From JBFXDI01 sp050181295 (GTDB lineage Bacteria > Pseudomonadota > Alphaproteobacteria > Rhizobiales > Aestuariivirgaceae), in contig JBFXDI010000050.1 in the NCBI GenBank assembly GCA_050181295.1, positions 1 to 26,025 on the forward strand: DNA of 26,025 nucleotides. The letters run 5' to 3'. The position numbers and the translations under genes were made by a program. Positions 9,333 through 17,899 of this stretch are shown one piece after another (position 1 is the first letter of the stretch; every line of letters starts with the position of its first letter). The notes beneath the pieces are model-generated. The model was not told the origin of the DNA. It saw nothing but the letters and a program-made list of their open reading frames with translations, and did no database searches.

Positions 9333-9396
9333 GCGGCGCGAGGTTGAGAACGGGGCCGTGCCGGGGTGAGTAGCTTGGTCAGGATTTGAGAGTCGC

Positions 9397-10713
9397 ATGA
9401 AGGTCGTTCCGCTCAAGCCGCAAGGCGCCTCTGCGCGCGGCAAAGCTCCGGAGAAATCGGGCCTGATCGCTGCCCTCGATGTCGGCAGCAACAAGGTCTG
9501 CTGCCTCATCGCGCGGGTCTCTCCCTCCAGGCGCAAGCTTCCAGGCGCACGCAACGAGCACGAAATCCGCATCATCGGCGTCGGCCATCATGCCTCCCGC
9601 GGCGTGCATGGAGGCGCCGTCACCGATCTCGACGAGGCCGAGCGTGCCATCCGGCTCGCGGTCGACGCCGCCGAGCGCATGGCCGAGGTCACGATCTCGG
9701 AGGTCTTCGTCAACGTCTCGGGCGGGCGGCCTCAATGCCAGCGCTACGCCGGCGCCATTGGAATCACAGGCCAGACGGTCACCGAGGCGGATGTTGCCGC
9801 CCTCCTCAACGGCACCATCGAGCGGATAGACCCCGGCAAGCGCATCATCCTGCACGCGGCGCCGATGAAGTTCGACCTCGACGAGGCCAAGGGCGTGCGC
9901 GACCCCGTCGGCATGTACGGGGAGAACCTGTCGGCCGACCTCAACGTGGTGACGATCGAGCCCAACGCGGCGCGCAACCTGGCGCTCGTGGTCGAGCGCT
10001 GCCATCTGTCCATCGCCGGCCTCGCGGCGGCGCCCTATGCCTCCGGGCGCGCGGTGCTGGTCCAGGATGAGCAGGAACTGGGCGTGACGCTCATCGAGAT
10101 GGGCGCCTCGACGACCAGCATCGCCGTCTTCTCGGAAGGCCATCTCATCCATTCCGACGTGATCCCGATCGGCGGCCGGCACATCACCAACGATCTCGGC
10201 TGCGGACTCTCCACGACACTCGCCCACGCCGAGCGCCTGAAGACGCTGCACGGAAGCGCCCTGCCCTCGGTCTGGGACGAGCGCGAGATGCTGAGCGTGC
10301 CGCTCGTCGGCGAGCGGGGCGCCGAGACGGTGCAGAAGATTCCACGCTCGATGCTCACCCGCATCATCCAGCCGCGCATCGAGGAGATCTTCGAGATGGT
10401 CGGCGAGCGCCTGGCGGCGACGCCCGCCACGGACCGCATCGCGCGCCGCGTCGTGCTCACGGGCGGCGCGAGCCAGCTCACGGGCGCCCGCGAAGTCGCC
10501 GCGCAGGTGCTGGACCGGCATGTGCGTCTCGGCAGCCCGCATCCCCTGCCGGGCCTGCCGGAGGCCGCGCAGAACCCGAGCTTCGCCGTGGCCGTCGGCC
10601 TGCTGCACTATGGCGTCAAGCCGGACCACGGCATCATCGCCCTGCCCTCGACGCGCAAGGGCCCGATGCCGGCCTACCTCAAGCGTGTCGGCCGCTGGTT
10701 CAAGGGCTCCTGA
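9397..10713 (+). CDS. ftsA: Cell division protein FtsA
   Basis: FtsA is the actin-like ATPase that tethers FtsZ filaments to the inner membrane and recruits later divisome proteins. The 438-residue product has the actin-fold phosphate-1 motif ALDVGSNKVCCL at about 26-37, a second nucleotide-binding segment VTLIEMGASTTSIAVF, the VVLTGGASQLTG adenosine motif near 350, and a short C-terminal amphipathic segment (YLKRVGRWFKGS) that fits the membrane-targeting helix. The gap of 64 bases from ftsQ is the largest in the dcw run. The expected partner ftsZ is not downstream; a fumarase gene follows instead. Confidence 0.96.
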   Translation: MKVVPLKPQGASARGKAPEKSGLIAALDVGSNKVCCLIARVSPSRRKLPGARNEHEIRIIGVGHHASRGVHGGAVTDLDEAERAIRLAVDAAERMAEVTISEVFVNVSGGRPQCQRYAGAIGITGQTVTEADVAALLNGTIERIDPGKRIILHAAPMKFDLDEAKGVRDPVGMYGENLSADLNVVTIEPNAARNLALVVERCHLSIAGLAAAPYASGRAVLVQDEQELGVTLIEMGASTTSIAVFSEGHLIHSDVIPIGGRHITNDLGCGLSTTLAHAERLKTLHGSALPSVWDEREMLSVPLVGERGAETVQKIPRSMLTRIIQPRIEEIFEMVGERLAATPATDRIARRVVLTGGASQLTGAREVAAQVLDRHVRLGSPHPLPGLPEAAQNPSFAVAVGLLHYGVKPDHGIIALPSTRKGPMPAYLKRVGRWFKGS

Positions 10714-10748
10714 GACCAGATCGCTGGCCCTGACGCGCGCGAGGTGCT

Positions 10749-10781
10749 AGATCGGCCCCGCGCAAGAAGGAGGGCCGATCT
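10749..10781 (+). promoter_or_regulatory. Hairpin enclosing the fumC ribosome-binding site
   Basis: A perfect 10-bp inverted repeat (AGATCGGCCC at 10749-10758, GGGCCGATCT at 10772-10781) has a 13-base spacer. The purine-rich AAGGAGG at 10767-10773, seven bases before the TTG start of fumC, lies mostly in the loop, and the last stem base is the first base of the start codon. If this folds in the mRNA it would constrain initiation, so it may be a translational control element; alternatively it could be a DNA operator. There is no T-run, so it is not a classical terminator for ftsA. Structure seen directly; function inferred. Confidence 0.5.
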
Positions 10782-12187
10782 TGAACGACAAGCAGCGCAC
10801 CGCCACCCGTACCGAGACCGACAGCTTCGGGCCCATCGAGGTGTCGGCGGACCGCTACTGGGGCGCCCAGACCGAGCGTTCGCGCGGCAATTTCCGCATC
10901 GGCGGGCAGCGCATGCCTAAGCCCCTGATCCGGGCCTTCGGCATCGTGAAGAAGGCGGCCGCGCTCGCCAACGAGGAGCAGGGCTCGCTCGACCCGAAGC
11001 TCGCCCGTGTCATCGCGGACGCCGCGCAGGAAGTCATCGACGGCAAGCTCGACGACCATTTCCCGCTCGTCGTCTGGCAGACAGGCTCCGGCACCCAGAC
11101 CAACATGAACGCCAACGAGGTGATCTCGAACCGCGCCATCGAGAAGCTGGGCGGCGTCATGGGGTCGAAGAAGCCCGTGCATCCGAACGACCACGTGAAC
11201 CGGTCGCAGTCCTCCAACGACTCCTTCCCGACCGCCATGCACATCGCGGCCGTCGAGGAGGTTTACGGCCGGCTGATCCCGGCGCTGAAGCATCTCCACA
11301 AGGCGCTCGACAGGAAGGCGAAGGCCTGGGCGAAGATCGTCAAGATCGGCCGCACCCACACGCAGGACGCGACCCCGCTCACGCTCGGCCAGGAGTTCTC
11401 CGGCTACGCCATGCAGATCGCGCTCGGCATCGAGCGCGTGAAGGGATCTCTTCCGCGCCTCTATCCGCTGGCGCAGGGCGGCACCGCCGTCGGCACCGGC
11501 CTCAACGCGAAAAAGGGCTTCGACCGCAAGTTCGCCGCTCAGGTGAAGAAGATCACCAGGCTCCCCTTCGTGACGGCGCCCAACAAGTTCGAGGCACTGG
11601 CGTCCCACGACGCCATGGTGGAGCTGTCGGGGGTGCTCAACACGCTGGCCGCAAGCCTTTTCAAGATCGCCAACGACATCCGCTTCCTGGGCTCGGGCCC
11701 CCGTTCGGGGCTGGGCGAGCTTTCGCTGCCCGAGAACGAGCCCGGCTCTTCCATCATGCCCGGCAAGGTCAATCCGACTCAGTGCGAGGCGCTGACCATG
11801 GTCTGCTGCCAGGTGATGGGCAACCACGTGTCGGCGACCATCGCCGGCAGCCAGGGCCACTTCGAGCTCAACGTCTTCAAGCCCGTCATCATCTACGACG
11901 TGCTGCAGTCGGTCGAGCTCTTGTCGGACGCCATGGTGAGCTTCACGGACAATTGCGTGGTGGGCATCGAGCCCAATCGGCGCACCATCTCGGAGCTCGT
12001 CTCCCGTTCGCTCATGCTGGTGACGGCGCTCGCGCCCTCGATCGGCTACGACAAGGCGGCGGAGATCGCCAAGGCCGCGCACAAGAACGGCACGACGCTG
12101 CGCGCGGAAGCCTTAAGGCTCGGCTACGTCGATGCCAAGGAGTTCGACCGCATCGTGCGCGCCGAGCAGATGGTCGGGCCCGACTGA
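10781..12187 (+). CDS. fumC: Class II fumarate hydratase (FumC)
   Basis: FumC is the cytoplasmic, iron-independent homotetrameric fumarase of the TCA cycle, interconverting fumarate and malate. The 468-residue length is normal. Visible marks are the YWGAQTERSRGNF segment near the N-terminus, QTGSGTQTNMN, the GRTHTQDATPL block with H193 (the catalytic-base region), and the superfamily signature GSSIMPGKVNPTQCE from residue 322 with the catalytic serine in its flexible loop. The start is TTG at 10781, chosen because a strong AAGGAGG lies seven bases upstream and the next in-frame ATG would cut conserved N-terminal sequence. It occupies the place where ftsZ would be expected and overlaps the next gene by one base. 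Confidence 0.97.
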   Translation: MNDKQRTATRTETDSFGPIEVSADRYWGAQTERSRGNFRIGGQRMPKPLIRAFGIVKKAAALANEEQGSLDPKLARVIADAAQEVIDGKLDDHFPLVVWQTGSGTQTNMNANEVISNRAIEKLGGVMGSKKPVHPNDHVNRSQSSNDSFPTAMHIAAVEEVYGRLIPALKHLHKALDRKAKAWAKIVKIGRTHTQDATPLTLGQEFSGYAMQIALGIERVKGSLPRLYPLAQGGTAVGTGLNAKKGFDRKFAAQVKKITRLPFVTAPNKFEALASHDAMVELSGVLNTLAASLFKIANDIRFLGSGPRSGLGELSLPENEPGSSIMPGKVNPTQCEALTMVCCQVMGNHVSATIAGSQGHFELNVFKPVIIYDVLQSVELLSDAMVSFTDNCVVGIEPNRRTISELVSRSLMLVTALAPSIGYDKAAEIAKAAHKNGTTLRAEALRLGYVDAKEFDRIVRAEQMVGPD

Positions 12188-12438
12188 TGGCGGAGGGACC
12201 GCGCAAGCGCTCGCTGACGCTCGCCGGCCATCGCACGAGCATATCGCTGGAGCCGGAATTCTGGGACGCGCTGCAGGCCATCTGCCGCGCCGATGGTCGG
12301 ACGCTGACCTCCCTCGTGCGGGAGATCGACGAAGTCCGAGGAGCGCGCAACCTGTCGAGCGCGCTCCGGGTCTTCATCCTCGCGCGCGCCGTCGAGGGCC
12401 GGCTTGAGCGCGCCCCGGTTGCCGAGCCGACAAGCTGA
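12187..12438 (+). CDS. Ribbon-helix-helix domain protein (RHH_4 type)
   Basis: This 83-residue protein starts at an ATG that shares one base with the fumC stop. It has the pattern of the short alphaproteobacterial ribbon-helix-helix family: a basic N-terminus, RSLTLAGHRTSISLEPEFW forming the strand, then helices with LTSLVREID and LSSALRVFIL. Family members are presumed DNA-binding, probably as dimers, but I know of no established target. Genes of this family are frequently found beside fumC in Hyphomicrobiales, so the pairing is syntenic. The 3' end lies five bases from the end of the convergent AsmA gene, leaving no room for a terminator between them. Confidence 0.82.
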   Translation: MAEGPRKRSLTLAGHRTSISLEPEFWDALQAICRADGRTLTSLVREIDEVRGARNLSSALRVFILARAVEGRLERAPVAEPTS

Positions 12439-12443
12439 AGAAC

Positions 12444-15400
12444 TCACCGGAGAGTGGGGTCGCGGACGGTTGCGCGGTTGCGATTGTCGGACGAGGAGTT
12501 GGGGAACAGGAAGCGCGGCCATCGCGGGCTCGTCTGGACAGGCCCCAGCGACTGCGGCAGCACGATCGGGCCTGACCGCTGCTCGGCCTGGGCGCGCGAC
12601 GCGGCCGGCTTGCGCCGTGGCGTGGGCACGTCGGTCTTGGCCTCGGGCTGAGGCTCGGCAAGTACCGGCTCCTGGGCTGGTGCGGGCTGCGGGTCCGTCT
12701 GCTCGATCCCGCTCCGCTGGTCCGGTGTCGGCTCCGTGAACGGCAGCGGCTGCAGGTCCTCAAGTCTCGGCGGCGCTTCCTGTTCGAGCGTCCTGCGCGC
12801 CTCGAGCTGCCTGAGCTTCCTGCCCGCTTCCGTCTCGTTTTCCTCGCGCTGCTGCTGCTCGAGCCGGAACTGCTCTTCCTCCTTGAGGAGCTGCTGCTCC
12901 TGGCGCTGCAGCTCCTCGAGACGGTCGATGCCTTCCTGGAGAACCTTGACGGCGAGCTGCGACTTGAGCTCCTGCGTGTTGCTCGAAGGCTGGAGTGCGG
13001 AGGGCGGGCCGGCATAGGCGAGCTCGAAGGGAGGCAGGCCCGGCGGCTCCAGGAGCGCGACCGTCAGCCCGATGTCGATCTCGCCGGACCCCACCTCCGC
13101 CACGAGACGCATGTCTCCGGTCATGCCCTTGCCGGCGACGGCAAGCTGGCTTCCCGTCAGGGCGCCGTTGGCAAGCGTGAGGCTGCCTTTGCCGCCGATG
13201 AAGGCAACATCGCCGGAACGGAGCGATTGCGTGAGCAGTCGGTCGACGTCGGCGGGGGTCCGGGCCTGCGGAAGGTCGCGGCCGAAGGCCTGCGGATCGA
13301 CACGCTTCAGCGTTCCCTCCGGAAGCTCGTACTCGCCCTGCGCCGACATGGCGGCAATGAGCCCCGCAGGCGTGCGCCCGTTGCCGGTGAAGGCCAGCTT
13401 CAGCGCGGCTTCGGCCTCGATGACCGGATCGCCCTGATCCGTATGCAGCAGCCTCGAAAGATCGAGCCGATCCTCGAACGAACCGCTGACGGCCGCCCCG
13501 TCCTCCGCAAGCTTCGCCACGAGCTGCAGCCGCGCGGGCGTCTCGGTCGCGCCCTTGCCGTCCGCTTCCAGGCTGAGCACCCCATCGCCCAGCCGCAGCC
13601 TCAGGGTCGCGTCCCCTAGCTCGAGGCCCTCCACGAGCTCCAGCCTGCCGACGCCGAGTGTCGCATCGACATCGGCGGCATCGGGCAGGCTGGTGCGGAA
13701 GCGGCCCGCCATCTCCATCCGCTCGCCAGGTGCCATGAGTGTGCTCGCAAGGAGCCAGGGGAGCGAGAGGCGCCCGGTCGACAGTTTTCCGCCAAGGCTC
13801 GGCCGCGGATCGAGTGTCAGCCTCAGATCGCCGCTGAAGGAAGACCCGCCCGCCGTTCCCGAGAGGTCGGCCAGGCCCAGGGATGCGCCGTCGTAGGAAA
13901 CGGCGCCTTCCGCCGACAGCACCCCGGCGAGCGGACTGAGCTCGCCTGCCGGCAGGCCGAGAGCCTGAAGGATCGGCCCCACTTGCTCGGCGAGCACGGC
14001 GCCGCGCCCATCGACAGCGAGCTTGCCGTCCATCCGCCGCAGCGTGCCAGCGAACTGAGTTTTAGCACCCAGCATCTCCCCGTCGAAGGTGGTCGCAACC
14101 CCACGTTCCAAGGAGCCGGTCCCGGAAAGCTTGAGCCGCGAACGCGCGTCATCCCCTCGCAGGGGCCTGAGTCCGAGAAGCGCCGCCGCCAGGGTGCTGG
14201 ACGGTGAATCTGCCTCGCCGCTGAGGTTGATCCGGCCCGCCTGCCATTCGCTGATCTTGCCGTCGAAGCTGCCCTCGATCCGGATATCGGCCTCGCCCGC
14301 CGTTCCGGTGAGCGACATGGTTCCCTTTGTGTCGTCGTCCTGCGAGGTCGCTTCCGCCAGGAGCTTCATCCTGACCGCGCCGAGCGATGCGAGCCAGGAA
14401 GGCTCGACCGCCTCCTCGCGGCCGAGGATTCCGAACAGTCTCAGGAGGCCGCGCGGGTCTTCCGCATCGACGCTTGCATTCACCGAGCCCGCAACTGCCT
14501 CGTCCGGAAAGCGGACAAGCCCGGCCATGTCGAGACGCGCCTCCCCGACATTGCCGATCTGGACGGTGCGCAGTTCCAACCCGTCCGCATTGGCCCCGAT
14601 GTCCACGGCCACATCCTCGGCATCGACGCCATGCAGCCGCACGCGGTCGGCCTGGAGGGTGAGCTGGAAGCTCTCGAAGCCCATGGCGGCGGCGATGAGG
14701 TCGAAGGTGCGATCGACCCTTTCCTGCCGGTCGCCCGAGGGCATCAGTCCGTCCGGCGCATAGCGGTCGAGATCGAGCGTATCGGCGACGAGGCGCAGGG
14801 CGAGCTCGGATCGGGCGCCGCCCTGAAGGCTGAGATTGCCGGTCATCTCCGCCTCGTCGAGGCTTGCGGACACATCGCTGAGGCGGATGCTCGCCGGAGC
14901 GGCATCGAGCTTCCCCTCGAGCTTGAGGCGGCCCCTCGATCCGCTCCAGGCCTCGCGGAGCCCCTTCCGGTAGCCGACGAGAGCCCAGTCGGCGAGTGCC
15001 CGGGCGTCCGTGGATTCAAGCGTGACCTCGCCAGTGAGCAGCGGCTCCGGATCGCCGGCGGCCAAGGTGCCGGAGAGACCGAGGCGGCTCTGGCCGGGAA
15101 GCGCCAGAGAGGCTTCCTCCATCCGCATGCGGCCGCGATCGGCCACGACCTTGAAGCGGCTCGCCTCCAGCGTCTCGCCGCTCATCGTGAGGCCCGCCGC
15201 ACCGAACTCCAGGCCGAGCGAAAGTCCCTCGGGAAGCTGCCGGATGAGGTCGGAGGCGCCGGTCAGCAGCACCGGCAGGTTCAGCGCCTCGCCGTGCATT
15301 CCGAAGGCGTCGAGGTCGAGCCGCATGGCCTCGAGGCGGGCGTCGATGACGATCTCCCGCCCGAGGCGAATGCTGGCGGCGCCGGTGATGGCGTTGCCCA

Positions 15401-16292
15401 TGGCGGCGACATTGGGCGTCACCTCGATCTTGGTGAGATCGATGCTCTCGCCGTCCGCCTCGACATCCGACTGCATCGCGAATTTCGGCCAGCCGGTCTC
15501 GGCGTCGCTCTTCTGGCCGGGCTCCGTGACGGCCTGCTTGCGGCTCACCCGCAGACGTCCCTTGAGGGACTTGCCTTCCGTCCGCCCGACCTCGCCGTCA
15601 AAGCCATAGGAAAGGCCGCTTCCGGCCGGATCGATGGCAACCGAGATCTTCGCCGGCTCTCCCGCACGGAGCTTCGCCACGTTGAGCTCGATATGGAGCG
15701 GTGCCTCCTTGTGGAGCACGGTGCCGCGCAGTTTCCAGGGACCGCTGAGCGTCGCGGCGGTGACCATGGCCTCCAACCCCTCGAGCCTGGCCGAGCCGCC
15801 GCGCTGCGCATCCGCCAGCACCACCCTGCCGCGCTTCAGGAGAACCGAGGAGAGGCTGACGCGCTCGGGATCGACCAGGCCGGCGAGCCGTCGGTCGGGT
15901 GCGATGGCGAAGCTCCAGCGGCCGGATGGCAGCCGCTCGAACCCAAAGACAGGCTGGTCCACCTCGACCGACTCGATCGCGACGTGCCCGGATAACAGGG
16001 GGGCGAGCTGCATCCTGAGCTCGATGCTCGAGGCGCTGAAGAGATCCGCGGTGGCCGAGCCTGGCGGGTTAGCGACCCTCACATCCTTGAGCCGCAGCAC
16101 CGGCCACGGGAAGATCCGCGCCTCGATGTCGCCCGCGATCCTGACATCACGGCCGACAAGGGCTTTCCCGTAGGCCTCGAAATTCCGCCTGTGGGCGTCC
16201 CAGCTGATGAACAGCGGTGCGACCAGAGCCGCCGCCGCCAGCAGGATGACGAGCATCCCGAGGTAGAGCAGCGGTGATTTCCAGGCGTTCAT
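12444..16292 (-). CDS. AsmA family envelope protein with coiled-coil tail
   Basis: This large protein (1282 residues from the ATG at 16292) has an N-terminal membrane anchor at about residues 7-29 followed by RRNFEAYGKALVGRDVRIAGDIEARIFPWPVLRLKDV-like AsmA opening motifs, then a very long repetitive beta-rich region typical of AsmA/DUF3971 proteins, with an AsmA C-terminal module (LPEGTLKRVDPQAFGR, LTLANGALTGSQL) near 1000-1085. AsmA-like proteins span the periplasm and are implicated in phospholipid transport and outer-membrane homeostasis. The last about 175 residues are unusual: a Gln/Glu-rich coiled coil (about 1105-1175), then a proline-rich low-complexity stretch. A TTG start 39 bases upstream (16331) is possible, but the ATG places the helix at the N-terminus. 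Confidence 0.88.
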   Translation of the reverse strand: MNAWKSPLLYLGMLVILLAAAALVAPLFISWDAHRRNFEAYGKALVGRDVRIAGDIEARIFPWPVLRLKDVRVANPPGSATADLFSASSIELRMQLAPLLSGHVAIESVEVDQPVFGFERLPSGRWSFAIAPDRRLAGLVDPERVSLSSVLLKRGRVVLADAQRGGSARLEGLEAMVTAATLSGPWKLRGTVLHKEAPLHIELNVAKLRAGEPAKISVAIDPAGSGLSYGFDGEVGRTEGKSLKGRLRVSRKQAVTEPGQKSDAETGWPKFAMQSDVEADGESIDLTKIEVTPNVAAMGNAITGAASIRLGREIVIDARLEAMRLDLDAFGMHGEALNLPVLLTGASDLIRQLPEGLSLGLEFGAAGLTMSGETLEASRFKVVADRGRMRMEEASLALPGQSRLGLSGTLAAGDPEPLLTGEVTLESTDARALADWALVGYRKGLREAWSGSRGRLKLEGKLDAAPASIRLSDVSASLDEAEMTGNLSLQGGARSELALRLVADTLDLDRYAPDGLMPSGDRQERVDRTFDLIAAAMGFESFQLTLQADRVRLHGVDAEDVAVDIGANADGLELRTVQIGNVGEARLDMAGLVRFPDEAVAGSVNASVDAEDPRGLLRLFGILGREEAVEPSWLASLGAVRMKLLAEATSQDDDTKGTMSLTGTAGEADIRIEGSFDGKISEWQAGRINLSGEADSPSSTLAAALLGLRPLRGDDARSRLKLSGTGSLERGVATTFDGEMLGAKTQFAGTLRRMDGKLAVDGRGAVLAEQVGPILQALGLPAGELSPLAGVLSAEGAVSYDGASLGLADLSGTAGGSSFSGDLRLTLDPRPSLGGKLSTGRLSLPWLLASTLMAPGERMEMAGRFRTSLPDAADVDATLGVGRLELVEGLELGDATLRLRLGDGVLSLEADGKGATETPARLQLVAKLAEDGAAVSGSFEDRLDLSRLLHTDQGDPVIEAEAALKLAFTGNGRTPAGLIAAMSAQGEYELPEGTLKRVDPQAFGRDLPQARTPADVDRLLTQSLRSGDVAFIGGKGSLTLANGALTGSQLAVAGKGMTGDMRLVAEVGSGEIDIGLTVALLEPPGLPPFELAYAGPPSALQPSSNTQELKSQLAVKVLQEGIDRLEELQRQEQQLLKEEEQFRLEQQQREENETEAGRKLRQLEARRTLEQEAPPRLEDLQPLPFTEPTPDQRSGIEQTDPQPAPAQEPVLAEPQPEAKTDVPTPRRKPAASRAQAEQRSGPIVLPQSLGPVQTSPRWPRFLFPNSSSDNRNRATVRDPTLR

Positions 16293-16406
16293 GGATCGGG
16301 TCGTGGCCTCTCGGACGCAGGCGCGCGTCAACAGGGAGCCTGTCCGTCGTCCAGTCCCTGCCCTCAGAGAATAGGTGGCCTGCGCCCCGCTGCAAAGACC
16401 GGAAGG

Positions 16407-17804
16407 CTAAAGCGCCACGATCTTGCCTGGATTGAGGATGTTTTGCGGGTCGAGCGCCTTCTTGATGGTGCGCATGACCGCAAGCGCCGGGCCATGTTCG
16501 GCTTCGAGGAACCGCATCTTGCCGCTTCCGACCCCGTGCTCTCCTGTCGAGGTGCCGTCCATGGCGATAGCGCGGTGGATGAGGCGCTCGTAGAAAGCCT
16601 TCACCCGCCCGTATTCCTCCGCATTGCTGCGGTCGCAGAACAGCACCACATGGAAGTTCCCGTCGCCGACATGGCCGACGATAGGGCCGAAAAGGTCGTT
16701 GGCCTCGAGGTCCGCCACCGTTTCGGCCACGCAGTCGGCGAGCCTCGAGATCGGCACGCAGACGTCGGTCGCAAAGGACTCCTTGCCCGGCATGACGGCA
16801 TTGATGGCCCAGAAGGCGTCGTGGCGCGCCTGCCACAGCCGGTTGCGGTCCTCCTCCTTCGACGCGCTTTCGAAGGGGCCGCCGCCGAGGTCGGCCGCGA
16901 TGTCGCCGAAGAGGCTCGCCTGCTCGGCGGCACTCGCCGTGGTGCCATGGAATTCGACGAAGAGCGTCGGACGCTCCTGCAGGCCGAGCTTGGAATAGGC
17001 GTTGAAGGCCCGGATATGCGGCTCATCGACGAGCTCGATACGCGCCACCGGAATGCCCATCTGGATCGTCGTGATGGTGGCCCGGCAGGCCGCTTCGACA
17101 CTCGGGAACGGGCAGACGCCGGCGACGATCGATTCCGGGATGCCGTAGAGGCGGAGCGTCACGTCCGTGATGACGCCGAGCGTTCCCTCCGATCCGACGA
17201 GAAGGCGGGTCAGGTCGTAGCCGGCCGAGGACTTCTTCGCCCGCCGCGCGGTGCGCACCATCTGGCCGTCGGCGAGCACCGCCGTGAGGCTGAGCACGTT
17301 GTCCCGCATCGTGCCGTAGCGGACCGCATTGGTGCCGGAGGCGCGCGTCGCCGCCATGCCGCCGAGGCTCGCGTCGGCGCCCGGATCGATGGGGAAGAAG
17401 AGGCCCATGTCGCGTAAGTGCGCATTGAGCTGCTTGCGCGTGACGCCTGGCTCCACCCGGCAGTCGAGGTCGTCGACATTGACCTCAAGGATGCGGTTCA
17501 TCTGCGAGAAGTCGACCGTGACGCCACCCTGGGGCGCCGTGATGTGGCCTTCGAGCGACGTACCGGTTCCGTAGGGAATGACCGGGAGGCCGTGCCGTGC
17601 GCAGATACGCACGATCCCCTGCACCTCTGCGGCGTTGTGCACATAGGCGACGGCATCGGGGGCGGCGCCGGGATTCCAGGTCAGGTCCTTGCCGTGCTGC
17701 TCCCGCACTGCCTTTGCCGTGGACAGCCGGTCGCCGAGCAGCGCCTGCAGCTCGGCGAGCGCCTCCGGCACCCGCCGGTCGTTGATCAGTGCCGGATCGG
17801 ACAT
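16407..17804 (-). CDS. FAD-linked oxidase, D-lactate dehydrogenase (cytochrome)-like
   Basis: This 465-residue protein belongs to the VAO/PCMH FAD-binding family with a GlcD/DLD-type C-terminal domain. The FAD-binding half has PYGTGTSLEGH at 77-87, GGMAATRASGTNAVRYG (149-164) and LLVGSEGTLGVIT (201-213). The cap/C-terminal half has GHVGDGNFH (377-385), whose histidines are the usual metal or substrate ligands, and STGEHGVG (419-426). The likely reaction is oxidation of D-lactate or a related 2-hydroxyacid to the 2-oxoacid with electrons passed to the respiratory chain; glycolate or 2-hydroxyglutarate are alternatives that sequence reading cannot exclude. The ATG at 17804 has AGGGA six bases upstream and is preferred over the ATG at 17810. 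Confidence 0.88.
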   Translation of the reverse strand: MSDPALINDRRVPEALAELQALLGDRLSTAKAVREQHGKDLTWNPGAAPDAVAYVHNAAEVQGIVRICARHGLPVIPYGTGTSLEGHITAPQGGVTVDFSQMNRILEVNVDDLDCRVEPGVTRKQLNAHLRDMGLFFPIDPGADASLGGMAATRASGTNAVRYGTMRDNVLSLTAVLADGQMVRTARRAKKSSAGYDLTRLLVGSEGTLGVITDVTLRLYGIPESIVAGVCPFPSVEAACRATITTIQMGIPVARIELVDEPHIRAFNAYSKLGLQERPTLFVEFHGTTASAAEQASLFGDIAADLGGGPFESASKEEDRNRLWQARHDAFWAINAVMPGKESFATDVCVPISRLADCVAETVADLEANDLFGPIVGHVGDGNFHVVLFCDRSNAEEYGRVKAFYERLIHRAIAMDGTSTGEHGVGSGKMRFLEAEHGPALAVMRTIKKALDPQNILNPGKIVAL

Positions 17805-17899
17805 CCGCATTCCCTGAAATTGCCTGGACCGATCCTATCCAAGGCGGCGCCTGAGCGCACGGGACTTTTGCCCCGCGCGACGACCGGGCAGATGCAGGA

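Noticed and set aside
9333..9396. Promoter in the 64-base ftsQ-ftsA gap (TTGAGA followed by TGAGTA)
   Set aside because: The spacing fits but the -10 part is far from consensus, so it was not listed.
14631..15995. 454-codon open frame on the plus strand inside the AsmA gene
   Set aside because: Composition typical of an antisense shadow, no ribosome-binding site, and the minus-strand frame is continuous over 3.8 kb with AsmA motifs.
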